Assembly: GCA_020697295.1 (NCBI GenBank)
Contig: JAJFBF010000049.1
Location: 1-64,000, forward strand
Direction: 5' to 3'
Source: Moraxellaceae bacterium
GTDB taxonomy: Bacteria; Pseudomonadota; Gammaproteobacteria; Pseudomonadales; Moraxellaceae
Length of the DNA: 64,000 nucleotides
Below the pieces are notes generated by a model. It did no database searches. It was not told the origin of the DNA and worked only from the letters and a program-made list of their open reading frames with translations. The position numbers were made by a program, and so were the translations under genes. Of this stretch, positions 18,281-27,061 are shown piece by piece (position 1 is the stretch's first letter; every line of letters begins with the position of its first letter).

Positions 18281-20698
18281 ATGGATAATTTCAAACCGGT
18301 ACTGAACGGCAAGGGCCTGCTGGCTGCCTCTATCGCCCTGCTCTCGGGCCCCGCCCTGGCGGAAGTCGCCGGCCGCGTCAGCTTCGTGTCCGGCGATGCC
18401 ATCGCCAGCGGCGCCGACGGCAATAGCCGCGTCCTCAAGCGTGGCGACATCATCAACGGCGGCGACCGCATCACCACCCGCGCCGGCCGCCTGCAACTGC
18501 GCTTCACCGACGGCGGCTTTGTCTCGCTGCAGCCCAACACCGTGTTCGGCGTTGATGAATACCTCTATACCAACCGCAAGCCCGAAGAGACCTCGCTGTT
18601 CTTCAGCCTGGTGCAAGGCGGCATGCGTACCATCACCGGCGCCATCGGCAAGGTGAACAAGAAGAGCTACCAGGTGCGCACTCCGGTCGCCACCATCGGG
18701 ATCCGCGGCACGGAATACCTGGCCAGCGTGGGCGAAAAAGGCCTGATCGTCAGTGTCGGCTCGGGCTTCGTGAACGTCGCCAACAAGCAGGGCGAGATCA
18801 CCGGCGGCGCCGGCCAGAACATCCGCGTTCCCAACCCGGAGCAGCCGCCGGCACTCGGCACGGAAAAGGCGGAGATCCTGGCTCGCACCGCCGACGACAC
18901 GGAGGAAGATAGCCAGGAGCGCGAGGACGAGCAGCAGGAGCGCGACGACACCGTGGCTGTCGGCGACGTGCAGAACGCGCGCGGCGACTACCTTTTCCTG
19001 TTCACCACCAATCCTTCCCTCCCTGACTCCGCACCGCCCAAAGGCCCCTACTACACGATCGCCAGCCCCGCCCTGATCAGCGGCTACGAAGGCTCCACCT
19101 TCTTTGCCGACTTTGACCAGGATGGCTCGGTCACCGGCACCGCCGGCGCCCTGGTCGACCTCTACGGCTTCAGCGATGGCAGCGGCACGTCCTTCTTCAG
19201 CTACTTCCACACCGACACCCTGAAGGTCGTGAACTCCGGCACCGTCAGCGCCCTGAGCTGGGGCGAGTTCACCAATGGCGGCACCGGCACCAACTCGATT
19301 CTTGATTTTTGCATCAACGGCTGCTCCACCGGCCCCAGTGCCCTGACAGATTCCGAATTCCTGCCCTACATTGTCGGCATCCCCGCCACCAGCAACCTGG
19401 GCAAGGGCACTGCAACGTATACCCTGCAAGGCGCCACGCCGGCCCGCGACCAGTACGGCAATGCCGGGCGCGTGGATGGCTTCAAGGTCTCGGTGAACCT
19501 GGACTTCTCCACCGTCGAGGCCGCGCTCAGGGTCACCATGCCCGGGCAGCCGCTGCTCGGCATCACCGCCGCTCTCACCAGCTCCCCGGTCTCCTACACG
19601 GTCAACACCAACGGCCCCGTTTCCCTGCTCAACGTGGGCACCGCTGGTGGCTTCAGCCTGGATTCGTCCATGCTCACGGTCGCCGACAGCACGGGCGCCT
19701 GCGCCAGCTCGGCCGGCTCCTGCACCGCCTCCATCAACGGCTTCTTTGCCGGGGCCACCGCCGCACAGATCGGTGCCACCTACCAGATCGACGACTGGAT
19801 GAACTCCACCTTCATCAATGGCGTGGCCGCGCTCGGCCTGGCCAACTACGACAGCTCGACCGCGCTGCCGGCCGGTCCGGGTTACACCCTTGCCTTCTCA
19901 CTGCCTTACTTCGCCAGCACTACCGGCGGCTACACCGGCTACGACCAGACCAACCTGCCGCCGCTGCTGGTCGACACCAGTCTCACCGCCAGCTTCGATG
20001 GCGACGACCTGCTGACCACGGCCACGGCCTCCGATGGCGCGGGCGGCACCCTCATCGTCATGGATCGCATGACTGCCGTGGCCGACGGCCGCGGCAAGGC
20101 CGGTGCCCTCACCTGGGGCCGCTGGTACTCCGCCGCGGGCACCGATTCCACCACTGTCATGGCCGGTGGCGGCAGTCAGTTGCTTAACCCCAACGACTCG
20201 CTGCACTACATCATGGGCCCGATGACCCAGCCCAATATTTTCAGCGGCATCACTTCCTCCTTTGGAAATGCCGCCACAGCCACCTACACCTACCAGGGCG
20301 GCACCACGGCCACCGGCACCGATGGCTCCACCGGCAAGCTCACCAGCGGCTCCAACCTGGTGGTGACCTTCGGGCCCACGCCCACCCTGGCCATGGACCT
20401 CCGCCTCGACATGAATGCCGGGAACGACTACCACCTGACCAGCATCGGTACCGTAGCCTCCATCAGCAGCAGCGGCGCCAAGTTCCTTGCCAGCAGCGGC
20501 AGCGGTAGCAGCTGCGCCATCGCCGGTGGTGGCAGCGGCGGGTGCACGGCCACGGTCAGCGGCTTCTTCGCCGGCCAGCAGGCCCAGCAGATCGGACTCG
20601 GCTACTCGGTCAACGACCTCGGCTCCAGCCGCCAGGTAAATGGCGCGGCAGCCTTCGGCCGCGGCAGGATCACCCCGGGCACGGCCGTGCTCCAGTAA
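18281..20698 (+). CDS. Secreted FecR-domain protein with two TbpB-like repeats
   Basis: An 805-residue precursor. The signal peptide is cleaved near PALA-EV (residue 27) with no lipobox Cys. A FecR domain follows (about 30-185: GDIINGGDRITT, TPVATIGIRGTEYLAS). A strongly acidic linker covers 206-223 (EEDSQEREDEQQERDD). Two repeats of about 270 residues then carry the same ordered motifs: ALSWG/ALTWG, GTATYTLQGAT/ATATYTYQGGT, and INGFFAGATAAQIGATY (GFFAG at 487) against VSGFFAGQQAQQIGLGY (at 761). GxFxGxxAxxIGxxY resembles the barrel signature of TbpB/fHbp-type Slam substrates. A clear AAGGAGAG precedes the start. Being surface-exposed or released through the upstream Slam-like protein is an inference. 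Confidence 0.7.
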   Translation: MDNFKPVLNGKGLLAASIALLSGPALAEVAGRVSFVSGDAIASGADGNSRVLKRGDIINGGDRITTRAGRLQLRFTDGGFVSLQPNTVFGVDEYLYTNRKPEETSLFFSLVQGGMRTITGAIGKVNKKSYQVRTPVATIGIRGTEYLASVGEKGLIVSVGSGFVNVANKQGEITGGAGQNIRVPNPEQPPALGTEKAEILARTADDTEEDSQEREDEQQERDDTVAVGDVQNARGDYLFLFTTNPSLPDSAPPKGPYYTIASPALISGYEGSTFFADFDQDGSVTGTAGALVDLYGFSDGSGTSFFSYFHTDTLKVVNSGTVSALSWGEFTNGGTGTNSILDFCINGCSTGPSALTDSEFLPYIVGIPATSNLGKGTATYTLQGATPARDQYGNAGRVDGFKVSVNLDFSTVEAALRVTMPGQPLLGITAALTSSPVSYTVNTNGPVSLLNVGTAGGFSLDSSMLTVADSTGACASSAGSCTASINGFFAGATAAQIGATYQIDDWMNSTFINGVAALGLANYDSSTALPAGPGYTLAFSLPYFASTTGGYTGYDQTNLPPLLVDTSLTASFDGDDLLTTATASDGAGGTLIVMDRMTAVADGRGKAGALTWGRWYSAAGTDSTTVMAGGGSQLLNPNDSLHYIMGPMTQPNIFSGITSSFGNAATATYTYQGGTTATGTDGSTGKLTSGSNLVVTFGPTPTLAMDLRLDMNAGNDYHLTSIGTVASISSSGAKFLASSGSGSSCAIAGGGSGGCTATVSGFFAGQQAQQIGLGYSVNDLGSSRQVNGAAAFGRGRITPGTAVLQ

Positions 20699-20702
20699 CC
20701 TG

Positions 20703-22688
20703 GTGGAGTTGCTGAACCAGGCGGTATCCCTGCTCAAGGCCGGGGATGCCGCCGCCGCCCGCGCCCTCCTGCGATCCGTGCCCACGGAAAGCGATGCCCG
20801 CTCCTTCCTGCTGGGTGCGACCGCGCATGCCCTGCAGGACATTCCCGGCGCAATCACGGACTTCACCGCCGCACTGCGCCGCAACCCCGCGCATGCCCAG
20901 GCCGCCTGTGCCCTGGCCAGCCTCTACGCCGGCCTTGGCCGTCTTGCCGAGGCCGAGGCCCTGCTGCGCCAAACCCTGGCACGCGTGGAAGATGACCAGC
21001 TGCGCTTCAACCTGGCCGTGGTCATGGAGGACACTGGCAAGGTCGCGGCCGCGCTCGCCCAATACGCCACCATCCTGGCCCACACGCCGGGGCATTACGC
21101 CGCCCGCCACAACCGGGCGGGCCTGCTCGCGCGCGAACAGCGCCTGACCGAGGCCGCCGCGGAATACCGCATCCTCGTGCGCGAACATCCGCAGCAAACC
21201 TTGCCCTGGCATAACCTGGGCGAACTGGAGCTGACGCTTGGCCACTACGAGGCGGCCATCACCCTGCTCGACACCGTCCTCCAGCGCGAGCCGGACAATG
21301 GCAAGGCACTGCTCAGCCTGGCCGTGGCCTTCGCGGCCAACGGCGACATCACCGAGAGCCAGGCCCGTTTCGATGCGCTGCGCCGCCAGGATCCCGAGCG
21401 CTGGGAGAGCGCCCGCCTGCGCCTCAACGGCCAGCGCGGGCAGGATGGCGGCATCGATGCGCGCCTGATTTTCCTGATCCATCAGGAGTCCCACCTGCAG
21501 GCCTGCAACTGGCGGCATTGGCCACGCTATGGCGAGATTTTCCGCGACTTCATCCGCCAGCCCGGTGACGGCGACCTCCTGCCGATCGGCTATGCCAGCA
21601 TGCTGGCGCCGCTGGACTATCCCGAGCAGCTTGCCCTTGACCGTCACATTGCCGCCCAGGTGCGGCGCGCGACGCCGGAGTTCACGCATGCTCCGAGCCC
21701 CGCTCCGGCACGTCTGCGCGCCACCCATGGTCCGCGCTGGCACGACCTTTCCGGCCTCGACAATCATGCGGCGGCGGCGCATATCCGTGACCTCGGCCTC
21801 GACATCCTGGTCGACCTGGCCGTCTACAACGATGACGCACGTCCGGAAATTTTCGCCGCCCGCCCGGCCCCGGTGCAGGTGGCCTGGCAGGGCGGCGCCT
21901 ACAGCAGCGGCGCGCCCTGGATGGACTATGTGATCGCGGACGCGGTGGTGCGCCCCGGCGATGGCTGGTGCAGCGAGGCGGAAGTGCTGCTGCCGGGCTG
22001 TTACTTTCTTAACGGCTGCGACGGCCCGCCTCCGGCGGTACCCACGCGCGAAAGCCTGGGCCTGCCTGCCGACAAGTTTGTATTTGCCTGCCTCAACACA
22101 CCGAGCAAGATTGAACCCGACATCTTCGATTGCTGGATGCGCATCCTGGCGCAATGCCCCGACAGCGTGTTGTGGCTGCTGTCCAACGGCAGCGCGCCAC
22201 TCATCCTCAACCTCAAGCGCGAAGCCGAATGGCGGGGCATCGATCCACGCCGGCTGATCTTCGCGAACCGCGTGACGCCGGCCGCCCATGTGGCGCGCCA
22301 AGGCGCCGCCGACCTCTTCCTCGACACGGCGCAATTCAACGGCCACACCACCATTGCCGAGTCACTCTGGGCCGGGACGCCCGCCCTCACCTGCCCGGGC
22401 CGGACCTTCGCCAGCCGCGTCGGCGCCAGCATCGTACAGAGCGCGGGCCTGCCGGAGCTGGTGGTGGAAACTCGGGAGGCCTACGAGGCAATGGCGTTGG
22501 CACTCTATCGCGACCGCGAGAGGCTGCAGGCACTGCGGCAGCGCCTCGCCGGCAGCCGCCTGCTGGCGCCGACGTTCAATGTGCGCGAACAGGCGGCGCA
22601 TATGGAAAAGGCCTACCGGCACATGCGCGAACGCTTTGCGGCCGGCCTGCCACCGGCGCCCTTTGCCGTGGCGGACCTGCCGGGCTGA
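20703..22688 (+). CDS. TPR-GT41 glycosyltransferase (OGT/SPINDLY-like), reduced N-lobe
   Basis: About 661 residues: TPR helices (1-235), then a GT41 catalytic region. Well conserved stretches include ILVDLAVYNDDARPEIFAARP, QVAWQGGAYSSGAPWMDYVI, SKIEPDIFDCWMRIL (K469, the UDP-contacting Lys) and LDTAQFNGHTTIAESLWAGTP. The segment that normally precedes these, carrying the GYVSxDFxxH motif with the catalytic-base His, is missing: RLRATHGPRWHDL joins directly. It may be inactive or a divergent subfamily. The GTG at 20703 follows the FecR stop by four bases; ATG 20640, overlapping that gene, is the alternative. Its likely target is the neighbouring secreted protein or another cytoplasmic substrate. 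Confidence 0.75.
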   Translation: MELLNQAVSLLKAGDAAAARALLRSVPTESDARSFLLGATAHALQDIPGAITDFTAALRRNPAHAQAACALASLYAGLGRLAEAEALLRQTLARVEDDQLRFNLAVVMEDTGKVAAALAQYATILAHTPGHYAARHNRAGLLAREQRLTEAAAEYRILVREHPQQTLPWHNLGELELTLGHYEAAITLLDTVLQREPDNGKALLSLAVAFAANGDITESQARFDALRRQDPERWESARLRLNGQRGQDGGIDARLIFLIHQESHLQACNWRHWPRYGEIFRDFIRQPGDGDLLPIGYASMLAPLDYPEQLALDRHIAAQVRRATPEFTHAPSPAPARLRATHGPRWHDLSGLDNHAAAAHIRDLGLDILVDLAVYNDDARPEIFAARPAPVQVAWQGGAYSSGAPWMDYVIADAVVRPGDGWCSEAEVLLPGCYFLNGCDGPPPAVPTRESLGLPADKFVFACLNTPSKIEPDIFDCWMRILAQCPDSVLWLLSNGSAPLILNLKREAEWRGIDPRRLIFANRVTPAAHVARQGAADLFLDTAQFNGHTTIAESLWAGTPALTCPGRTFASRVGASIVQSAGLPELVVETREAYEAMALALYRDRERLQALRQRLAGSRLLAPTFNVREQAAHMEKAYRHMRERFAAGLPPAPFAVADLPG

Positions 22689-22691
22689 AAC

Positions 22692-23297
22692 TCAGGCTTC
22701 AGGCAGGGTGTGCGCGAAGCTCGGGCGCGTAGCTAGCTTTTCATCCAGCACCCGCAGCGCGGGATACCGGTCACGCCAGGCGATTTCCGGAAAGCGAAAA
22801 TCCAGATAGCCCAGGCAGCTGCCCACGGCAATATCCGCCAGGGTGAAGCTGTTGCCCATGCAGAAGGGGCCCTCGACAGACGTATTCATCGCAGCAAGAC
22901 CATTGTCGATCTTGCTGCGCTGGCGCGCGATCCAGTCCGTGCTCTGCTGCGCCTCCGGCCGCTTGCGCTCGATAAAGATGGCGGCGGCGGCATCACCCAC
23001 GCCATCAGCCAGCGCCTCCCACTTCTTCACCTCGATCATCGCCTCCGCCTCGGCGGGAATGAGCATCGGCCACGGTTTTACCTGCTCCAGGTACTCGACG
23101 ATCACGCGCGAATCGTAAAGCGTGTCGCCGCCGTCCCGCACCAGCACCGGCACCTTGCCGAGCGGATTGAACTTGGGCACTTCGGTATCGGGATCCCAGG
23201 GAATGTCGACGATGAAGTCACAGGGGATGTTCTTCTCGGCCAGCACGATGCGCACCTTGCGGGCAAAGGGGCTGGTCTTCGAGGCAATCAGTTTCAT
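22692..23297 (-). CDS. Glutathione S-transferase family protein
   Basis: A 201-residue cytosolic GST. The N-terminal thioredoxin-like domain begins MKLIASKTSPFARKVRIVLAEK, where the Ser/Cys site region is SPFARKVR. It contains the glutathione-binding cis-Pro GKVPVL and the DS pair in LYDSRVIVEYLE. The helical C-terminal domain carries FTLADIAVGSCLGYLDFR, the N-capping box motif. It resembles the YibF group. Its ATG overlaps the stop of the broken rmuC by ATGA, so it was probably translationally coupled to it. Confidence 0.9.
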   Translation of the reverse strand: MKLIASKTSPFARKVRIVLAEKNIPCDFIVDIPWDPDTEVPKFNPLGKVPVLVRDGGDTLYDSRVIVEYLEQVKPWPMLIPAEAEAMIEVKKWEALADGVGDAAAAIFIERKRPEAQQSTDWIARQRSKIDNGLAAMNTSVEGPFCMGNSFTLADIAVGSCLGYLDFRFPEIAWRDRYPALRVLDEKLATRPSFAHTLPEA

Positions 23298-24617
23298 TCG
23301 CTACTCTCCATGTCGGCGGTATCGGAATCATCCAGGGCGGCGTCCTCGTCAGCGAGGTCGGCGGCCGTCAGCGCCGCGCCGCCACGCCCCGCCGCCAGGG
23401 ACTTCTTGGTGCGCGCGCCCAGGCGACGCAGGTTTTCCACCTTGCCCACCAGGCCGCCATGCCCGTTAAGGCTGGCCTGCGTGCGGCGGAAGCTCTCCTG
23501 GCTGCGCTCGAGGGCGCGGCCAAGATCATCAAGGTGACTCATCAGCACCACGAACTTATCGTGCAGCAGGCCGGCCTCGCGGGCAATTTTCTCCGCGTTG
23601 ACGTTTTGCCGTTCATAGCGCCAGATGCTTTCCACCGTGCGCAGCGTCGCCAGCAGGGTGGTCGGGCTCACGATCACGATCTTGCTGTCAAAGGCCTCCC
23701 GGAAGAGCGCCGGATCCTGCTCCACCGCCAGCATGAAGGCGGCCTCGACGGGCATGAACAGGAACACGAAATCCAGGGTGCGCAGCTCGGGCAGGTCCTC
23801 GTAGCGTTTCTCGCTCAACGAGCGCACATGATTGCGCACGGCGGTGGTATGCGACCTGAGCAGGCGCTCGCGCTCGCCGGCATCGTCGGCCGCACAGTAG
23901 AGCACGTAGTCGTTCAGCGACACCTTGGAATCAATGATGATGTCGCGATTCTCCGGCAGGCGGATGATGGCGTCGGGCACCTGGCGCCGGCCTTCTGTCG
24001 CCCTTGAGGGCGCGGGCGAGGTTGCCGGCATCGTCGCTGATCTGGCGGTTGAGCCCCTCCAGTCGCGTGATCTGTTCCTTGAGCGCGAAGCGCTCGCGCG
24101 CCTCGTTACCGTAGGCGTTCTCGACCTTTTCGCGAAAGTCCTTGAGCTGCTCGCGCAGGGGATTGAGCAGGCCATCAAGGCCCGTCTTGTTCTGCTCGCT
24201 GAACTTTTTCGACTTCTCATCGAAAATGCGCGTCGCCAGCTGCTCGAACTGCAGCTTGAGCGACTGCTCCTGGGTCTTGATGAACTCGGCCTGTGCCGCG
24301 AGCTTGTCCTGCTCCGCGCGCAGGCGCGCCTCGATTTCCGCCAGGCGCCGGTCCCGCTCCTGCAGGGAGCGCTGCACGTCGTGCAATTGCTCCTCAAGGT
24401 GCGCGCGCTGCTCGCGGCCGCGGCCTTCCTGCTCGGTCAGCGCCAGCAGACGCTCCTGCTGGCGGCCCTGCTGCACCGCCTGCTCCTGCAGGCTGGCGCG
24501 CAGGAGATGGCTTTCCTCGCGCAGCGCGGCGAGCGGGCGGCTGCGCAGGAAAAGCGCGACGATGACACCGGCCGCGAACGCGAGCAGGGCAATGAGGACA
24601 GCAAGAGACAGGCTCAT
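23294..24617 (-). pseudogene. rmuC: rmuC, disrupted by an internal out-of-frame deletion
   Basis: The 5' part (from ATG 24617) encodes a membrane anchor (MSLSLAVLIALLAFAAGVIV), a long coiled coil and the start of the RmuC domain to NLARALKGD. It then runs out of frame and stops at 23931. The 3' part continues in another frame from GRRQVPDAIIRLPENRDIIIDSKVSLNDY to the normal C-terminus. The segment that should join them (the KTQGNWGE...LE..GL...EY..Q region, roughly 40 residues) is absent. The junction is at about 23995-24000. RmuC is a predicted nuclease-like protein limiting DNA inversions. Either the gene is dead or the assembly lost this segment. It overlaps GST and follows the EEP gene by one base. 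Confidence 0.85.
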
Positions 24618-24618
24618 C

Positions 24619-25485
24619 TCAGGAAGGCACCGGAAGCGGAAGCGGAAGTGGAGCGGGCACATAGAGCCCCGCCGGCAATTCGATCTCGACGGCGATCGGC
24701 CGATGGTCGGACAGTACCACGTCCAGCGCGGCGGCATGGCGCACGCGCAGGCCGTCACTGACCAGGATGTGGTCGATCTGGCGCACCGGCTTCCAGCTGG
24801 GATACGTGTGCATGTCTTCGCCGAGCCAGCTCCAGCGACGCCGTCCCAGCGCCGACCGCGCCCACTCTTCCTTCGTGCAGTTGAGATCGCCCATGACCAC
24901 CACATACGGCGCATCGGCTACCAGCTCCGCGAGGAAGCCGAACTGGTGCAGGCGCGCCCGTTCGCTCAACGCCATATGCGCATTGAGCACGAGCAGGTAA
25001 TTTTTTGGCGAGCCGTATCGGGTCGCGATCACGCCACGGCCGCGCAAGCCCGGGAGGGCATGCGCCTCGACCGAGATAGGCGAGAGCCGGCTCAGCATGC
25101 CGTTGCTGAACTGCCCGAGGTGGCCCAGGTCGCGATTGAGTTGCTGGAACCACCAGCCGAAGCCGGCGACTTCCGCCAAATGGGCCAGCTGGTGCAGGTA
25201 GCCGCTGCGCAAACTGCCGCCATCCACTTCCTGCAGTCCCACCACATCATAGCCGGTGATCAGCTGGCCGATATGCTGCAAGTGTTCATGACGGCGACCG
25301 TGCGGGAGAAAGTGCCGGTGACCGCGCGTAAAGAAGTGATGCGCCGCCTGGATGGCCATGCCTGCCTGCATGTTGAAGCTGAGCAGGCGCAGTTGCGGCG
25401 CCGGCCAGAGCGCCTCGCCATCGGCCAGGGGAGGGCCGGCCTTGAGGGGACGGGCGGGCAGGAGACGGGTCAGACTGGGAAGCAT
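24619..25485 (-). CDS. Endonuclease/exonuclease/phosphatase (EEP) family protein
   Basis: A 288-residue EEP-fold hydrolase with the expected metal and catalytic motifs in order: LLSFNMQ, VVGLQEVDGG, VVMGDLNCTKEEW, IDHILVSDGL and VLSDHRPIAVEIEL. The order matches DNase I-like enzymes. The substrate (DNA or phospho-compound) cannot be deduced. It corresponds in position to the gene between dsbA and rmuC in pseudomonads. The C-terminus is an odd PLPLPLPVPS tail encoded by a GGAAGC hexanucleotide repeat. GGAG precedes the start. Its stop lies one base before the rmuC ATG. Confidence 0.88.
   Translation of the reverse strand: MLPSLTRLLPARPLKAGPPLADGEALWPAPQLRLLSFNMQAGMAIQAAHHFFTRGHRHFLPHGRRHEHLQHIGQLITGYDVVGLQEVDGGSLRSGYLHQLAHLAEVAGFGWWFQQLNRDLGHLGQFSNGMLSRLSPISVEAHALPGLRGRGVIATRYGSPKNYLLVLNAHMALSERARLHQFGFLAELVADAPYVVVMGDLNCTKEEWARSALGRRRWSWLGEDMHTYPSWKPVRQIDHILVSDGLRVRHAAALDVVLSDHRPIAVEIELPAGLYVPAPLPLPLPVPS
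24632..24649. repeat. GGAAGC hexanucleotide repeat inside the EEP 3' end
   Basis: Two GGAAGC copies and one GGAAGT copy. On the coding strand they give alternating Pro-Leu codons at the C-terminus of the EEP protein. The in-frame length could vary without destroying the gene. Confidence 0.7.
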
Positions 25486-25595
25486 AAAAACTCCGGAACT
25501 GGCCGGATGACCGCTGCTTCACGCCGCCACCGGGGTTCGGGCCGTGGCTGTGCGGCGGTGGCGGGCGCTTCCCTGCGCCGGCGATGCGACCGGAA

Positions 25596-26198
25596 TTATT
25601 TCTTGCGCGAGGCGCGCTCTTTGGTGATGAGCTCGTTGAGGGTAGTAATCACTTCGGGGCCATTGCCGCTGATCACATACTTGCCGTTCACGACCACTGC
25701 GGGCACACCTTCAAGCCCGTAGTGCTGGGCCAGCGAGCGGCTCTGCGCCACCTTGCCGGACACCGCGAAGGAGTTGTAGGTGCTGGCGAAGGTCGACTGG
25801 TTGACGCCAAAGCCGCTGTAGAACTTGCTCAGCGAAGCCTGGTCAAACAAACGCTGGTTGCCGAGGTGAATGGTCTTGAACAGCGCCTCGTGGCTCTTGT
25901 CGAGGATGCCCATGATCTCGGCGGTGTAGTAACCGCGGGCATTGGCCTCCCATACCGGATTGAGGGCGGCAGGGCTGCGCACGAAATGCACGTCGGCCGG
26001 CTTGGACTTGAGCCAGTTCGCGATGTGCGGCTCCAGCTTGTAGCAGTGCGAGCAGCCGTACCAGAAGAACTCGCGCACCTCGATCAGGCCGGGCTTGTCC
26101 AGGCGGCCCGGAGTGCCGACGGTACGGTAATTGGATTCGGCAAAGGCGGTGGCAGCGGCCAGGCTCAGCAGGACGGTGGCAATGAGACGCTTGAACAT
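25596..26198 (-). CDS. dsbA: Thiol:disulfide interchange protein DsbA
   Basis: A periplasmic oxidant that introduces disulfides into secreted proteins. 200 residues, with a signal peptide ending at ATAFA. The active site C49-S-H-C52 lies in FFWYGCSHCYKLEP. The cis-Pro loop is EGVPAVVVNGKY. The active-site dipeptide SH differs from the enterobacterial PH. The start is preceded by GGAGTTCCC, a leader shared with znuA and aroE. It lies next to the c-type cytochrome genes, as in pseudomonads. Confidence 0.95.
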   Translation of the reverse strand: MFKRLIATVLLSLAAATAFAESNYRTVGTPGRLDKPGLIEVREFFWYGCSHCYKLEPHIANWLKSKPADVHFVRSPAALNPVWEANARGYYTAEIMGILDKSHEALFKTIHLGNQRLFDQASLSKFYSGFGVNQSTFASTYNSFAVSGKVAQSRSLAQHYGLEGVPAVVVNGKYVISGNGPEVITTLNELITKERASRKK

Positions 26199-26323
26199 GG
26201 GAACTCCGGCAAAGGTCGGCAAGGCGTTGAGAATATCCAAGGCAGCCACGGCCGGAAAGGCACCGGCCGGGAAGTTTTACAGGCTGCCAAGGCAAATAAC
26301 GGAAAAGGAGCTCGGCCGTTGAC

Positions 26324-26350
26324 ATGAAAAAGGCGGCCCATGGCCGCCTT
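26324..26350 (-). terminator. Terminator after cytochrome c4
   Basis: On the minus strand AAGGCGGCC-ATG-GGCCGCCTT is followed by TTTC. It closes the cytochrome c5-c4 operon 18 bases after the c4 stop. Confidence 0.85.
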
Positions 26351-26367
26351 CTTCAGTCCCGGAGCAC

Positions 26368-27030
26368 TCAGTGCAGGCCGGAGATAAAGCTCGAGACGGC
26401 TTCGATTTCCTCGTCGGAGAGCTTGGCGGCCACCATCTGCATGGGGCCCAGCTCACCGGCCTTGGCCGCATCGTTGGCGCGCTTCTGGGCCGGGTCGGCG
26501 ACCGTGTCGTTGCGGCCGGCGGCACGGAAAGCCTGGAGCTGGGCCTTGATGTAGTCGGCATGCTGGCCGCCCAGGGCGGGGAAGCCGGCCAGGGCGTTGC
26601 CCTTGCCCGCCGGGTTATGGCAACCGGCGCAGGCGGCCAGGCCCTTGGCGGGAGTGCCGCCACGGTAGACCTTCTCGCCCTTCTTCACGAGGTCGGCCTT
26701 GGCCATGCCCGTGCCGCCCTTCTGGCCGGCGTAATGGGCAGCCAGGTCGGCCATGTCCTGATCGCTCAGGGGCATGGCCATGCCCTGCATGGTCGGGTTG
26801 AGACGGCGGCCCGACTTGAAGTCCTGGAGCTGCTTGTAGGTGTAGCGGGCGCCCTGGCCCGCCAGGCGCGGGAAGGTGGGCGCCATGCTGTTGCCGTCGG
26901 CACCGTGGCAGGCGCCACAGGTGGCGGCCTTGGCCTGGCCGGCGGCGGCGTCACCCTTGGGCATGGGGGAAGCCTGAACCAGGGAAACCAGGCCCAGGGA
27001 AAGCGCAGCGGCTACAAACAACTTCTTCAT
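26368..27030 (-). CDS. Dihaem cytochrome c4
   Basis: A 220-residue periplasmic electron carrier with a signal peptide cleaved near VQA-SP. The two haem-binding sites are C38-G-A-C41-H42 and C134-A-G-C137-H138. Each is followed by the class I motifs and a Met ligand region (MQGMAMPLSD; LGPMQMVAAKL). The two tandem domains are about 95 residues apart, as expected of c4. It passes electrons from the bc1 complex to terminal oxidases. It is co-transcribed with the c5-type cytochrome gene 31 bases upstream. Confidence 0.95.
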   Translation of the reverse strand: MKKLFVAAALSLGLVSLVQASPMPKGDAAAGQAKAATCGACHGADGNSMAPTFPRLAGQGARYTYKQLQDFKSGRRLNPTMQGMAMPLSDQDMADLAAHYAGQKGGTGMAKADLVKKGEKVYRGGTPAKGLAACAGCHNPAGKGNALAGFPALGGQHADYIKAQLQAFRAAGRNDTVADPAQKRANDAAKAGELGPMQMVAAKLSDEEIEAVSSFISGLH

Positions 27031-27061
27031 GGTGGATTCCGTCTCGGGTATAGCGTGTGGG

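Noticed and set aside
23294-24397. 367-residue open frame covering the RmuC C-terminus
   Set aside because: Its first 130 residues are a Ser/Arg-rich out-of-frame reading of the coiled-coil region. The true 5' part is in another frame, so this is a broken gene and not an intact protein.
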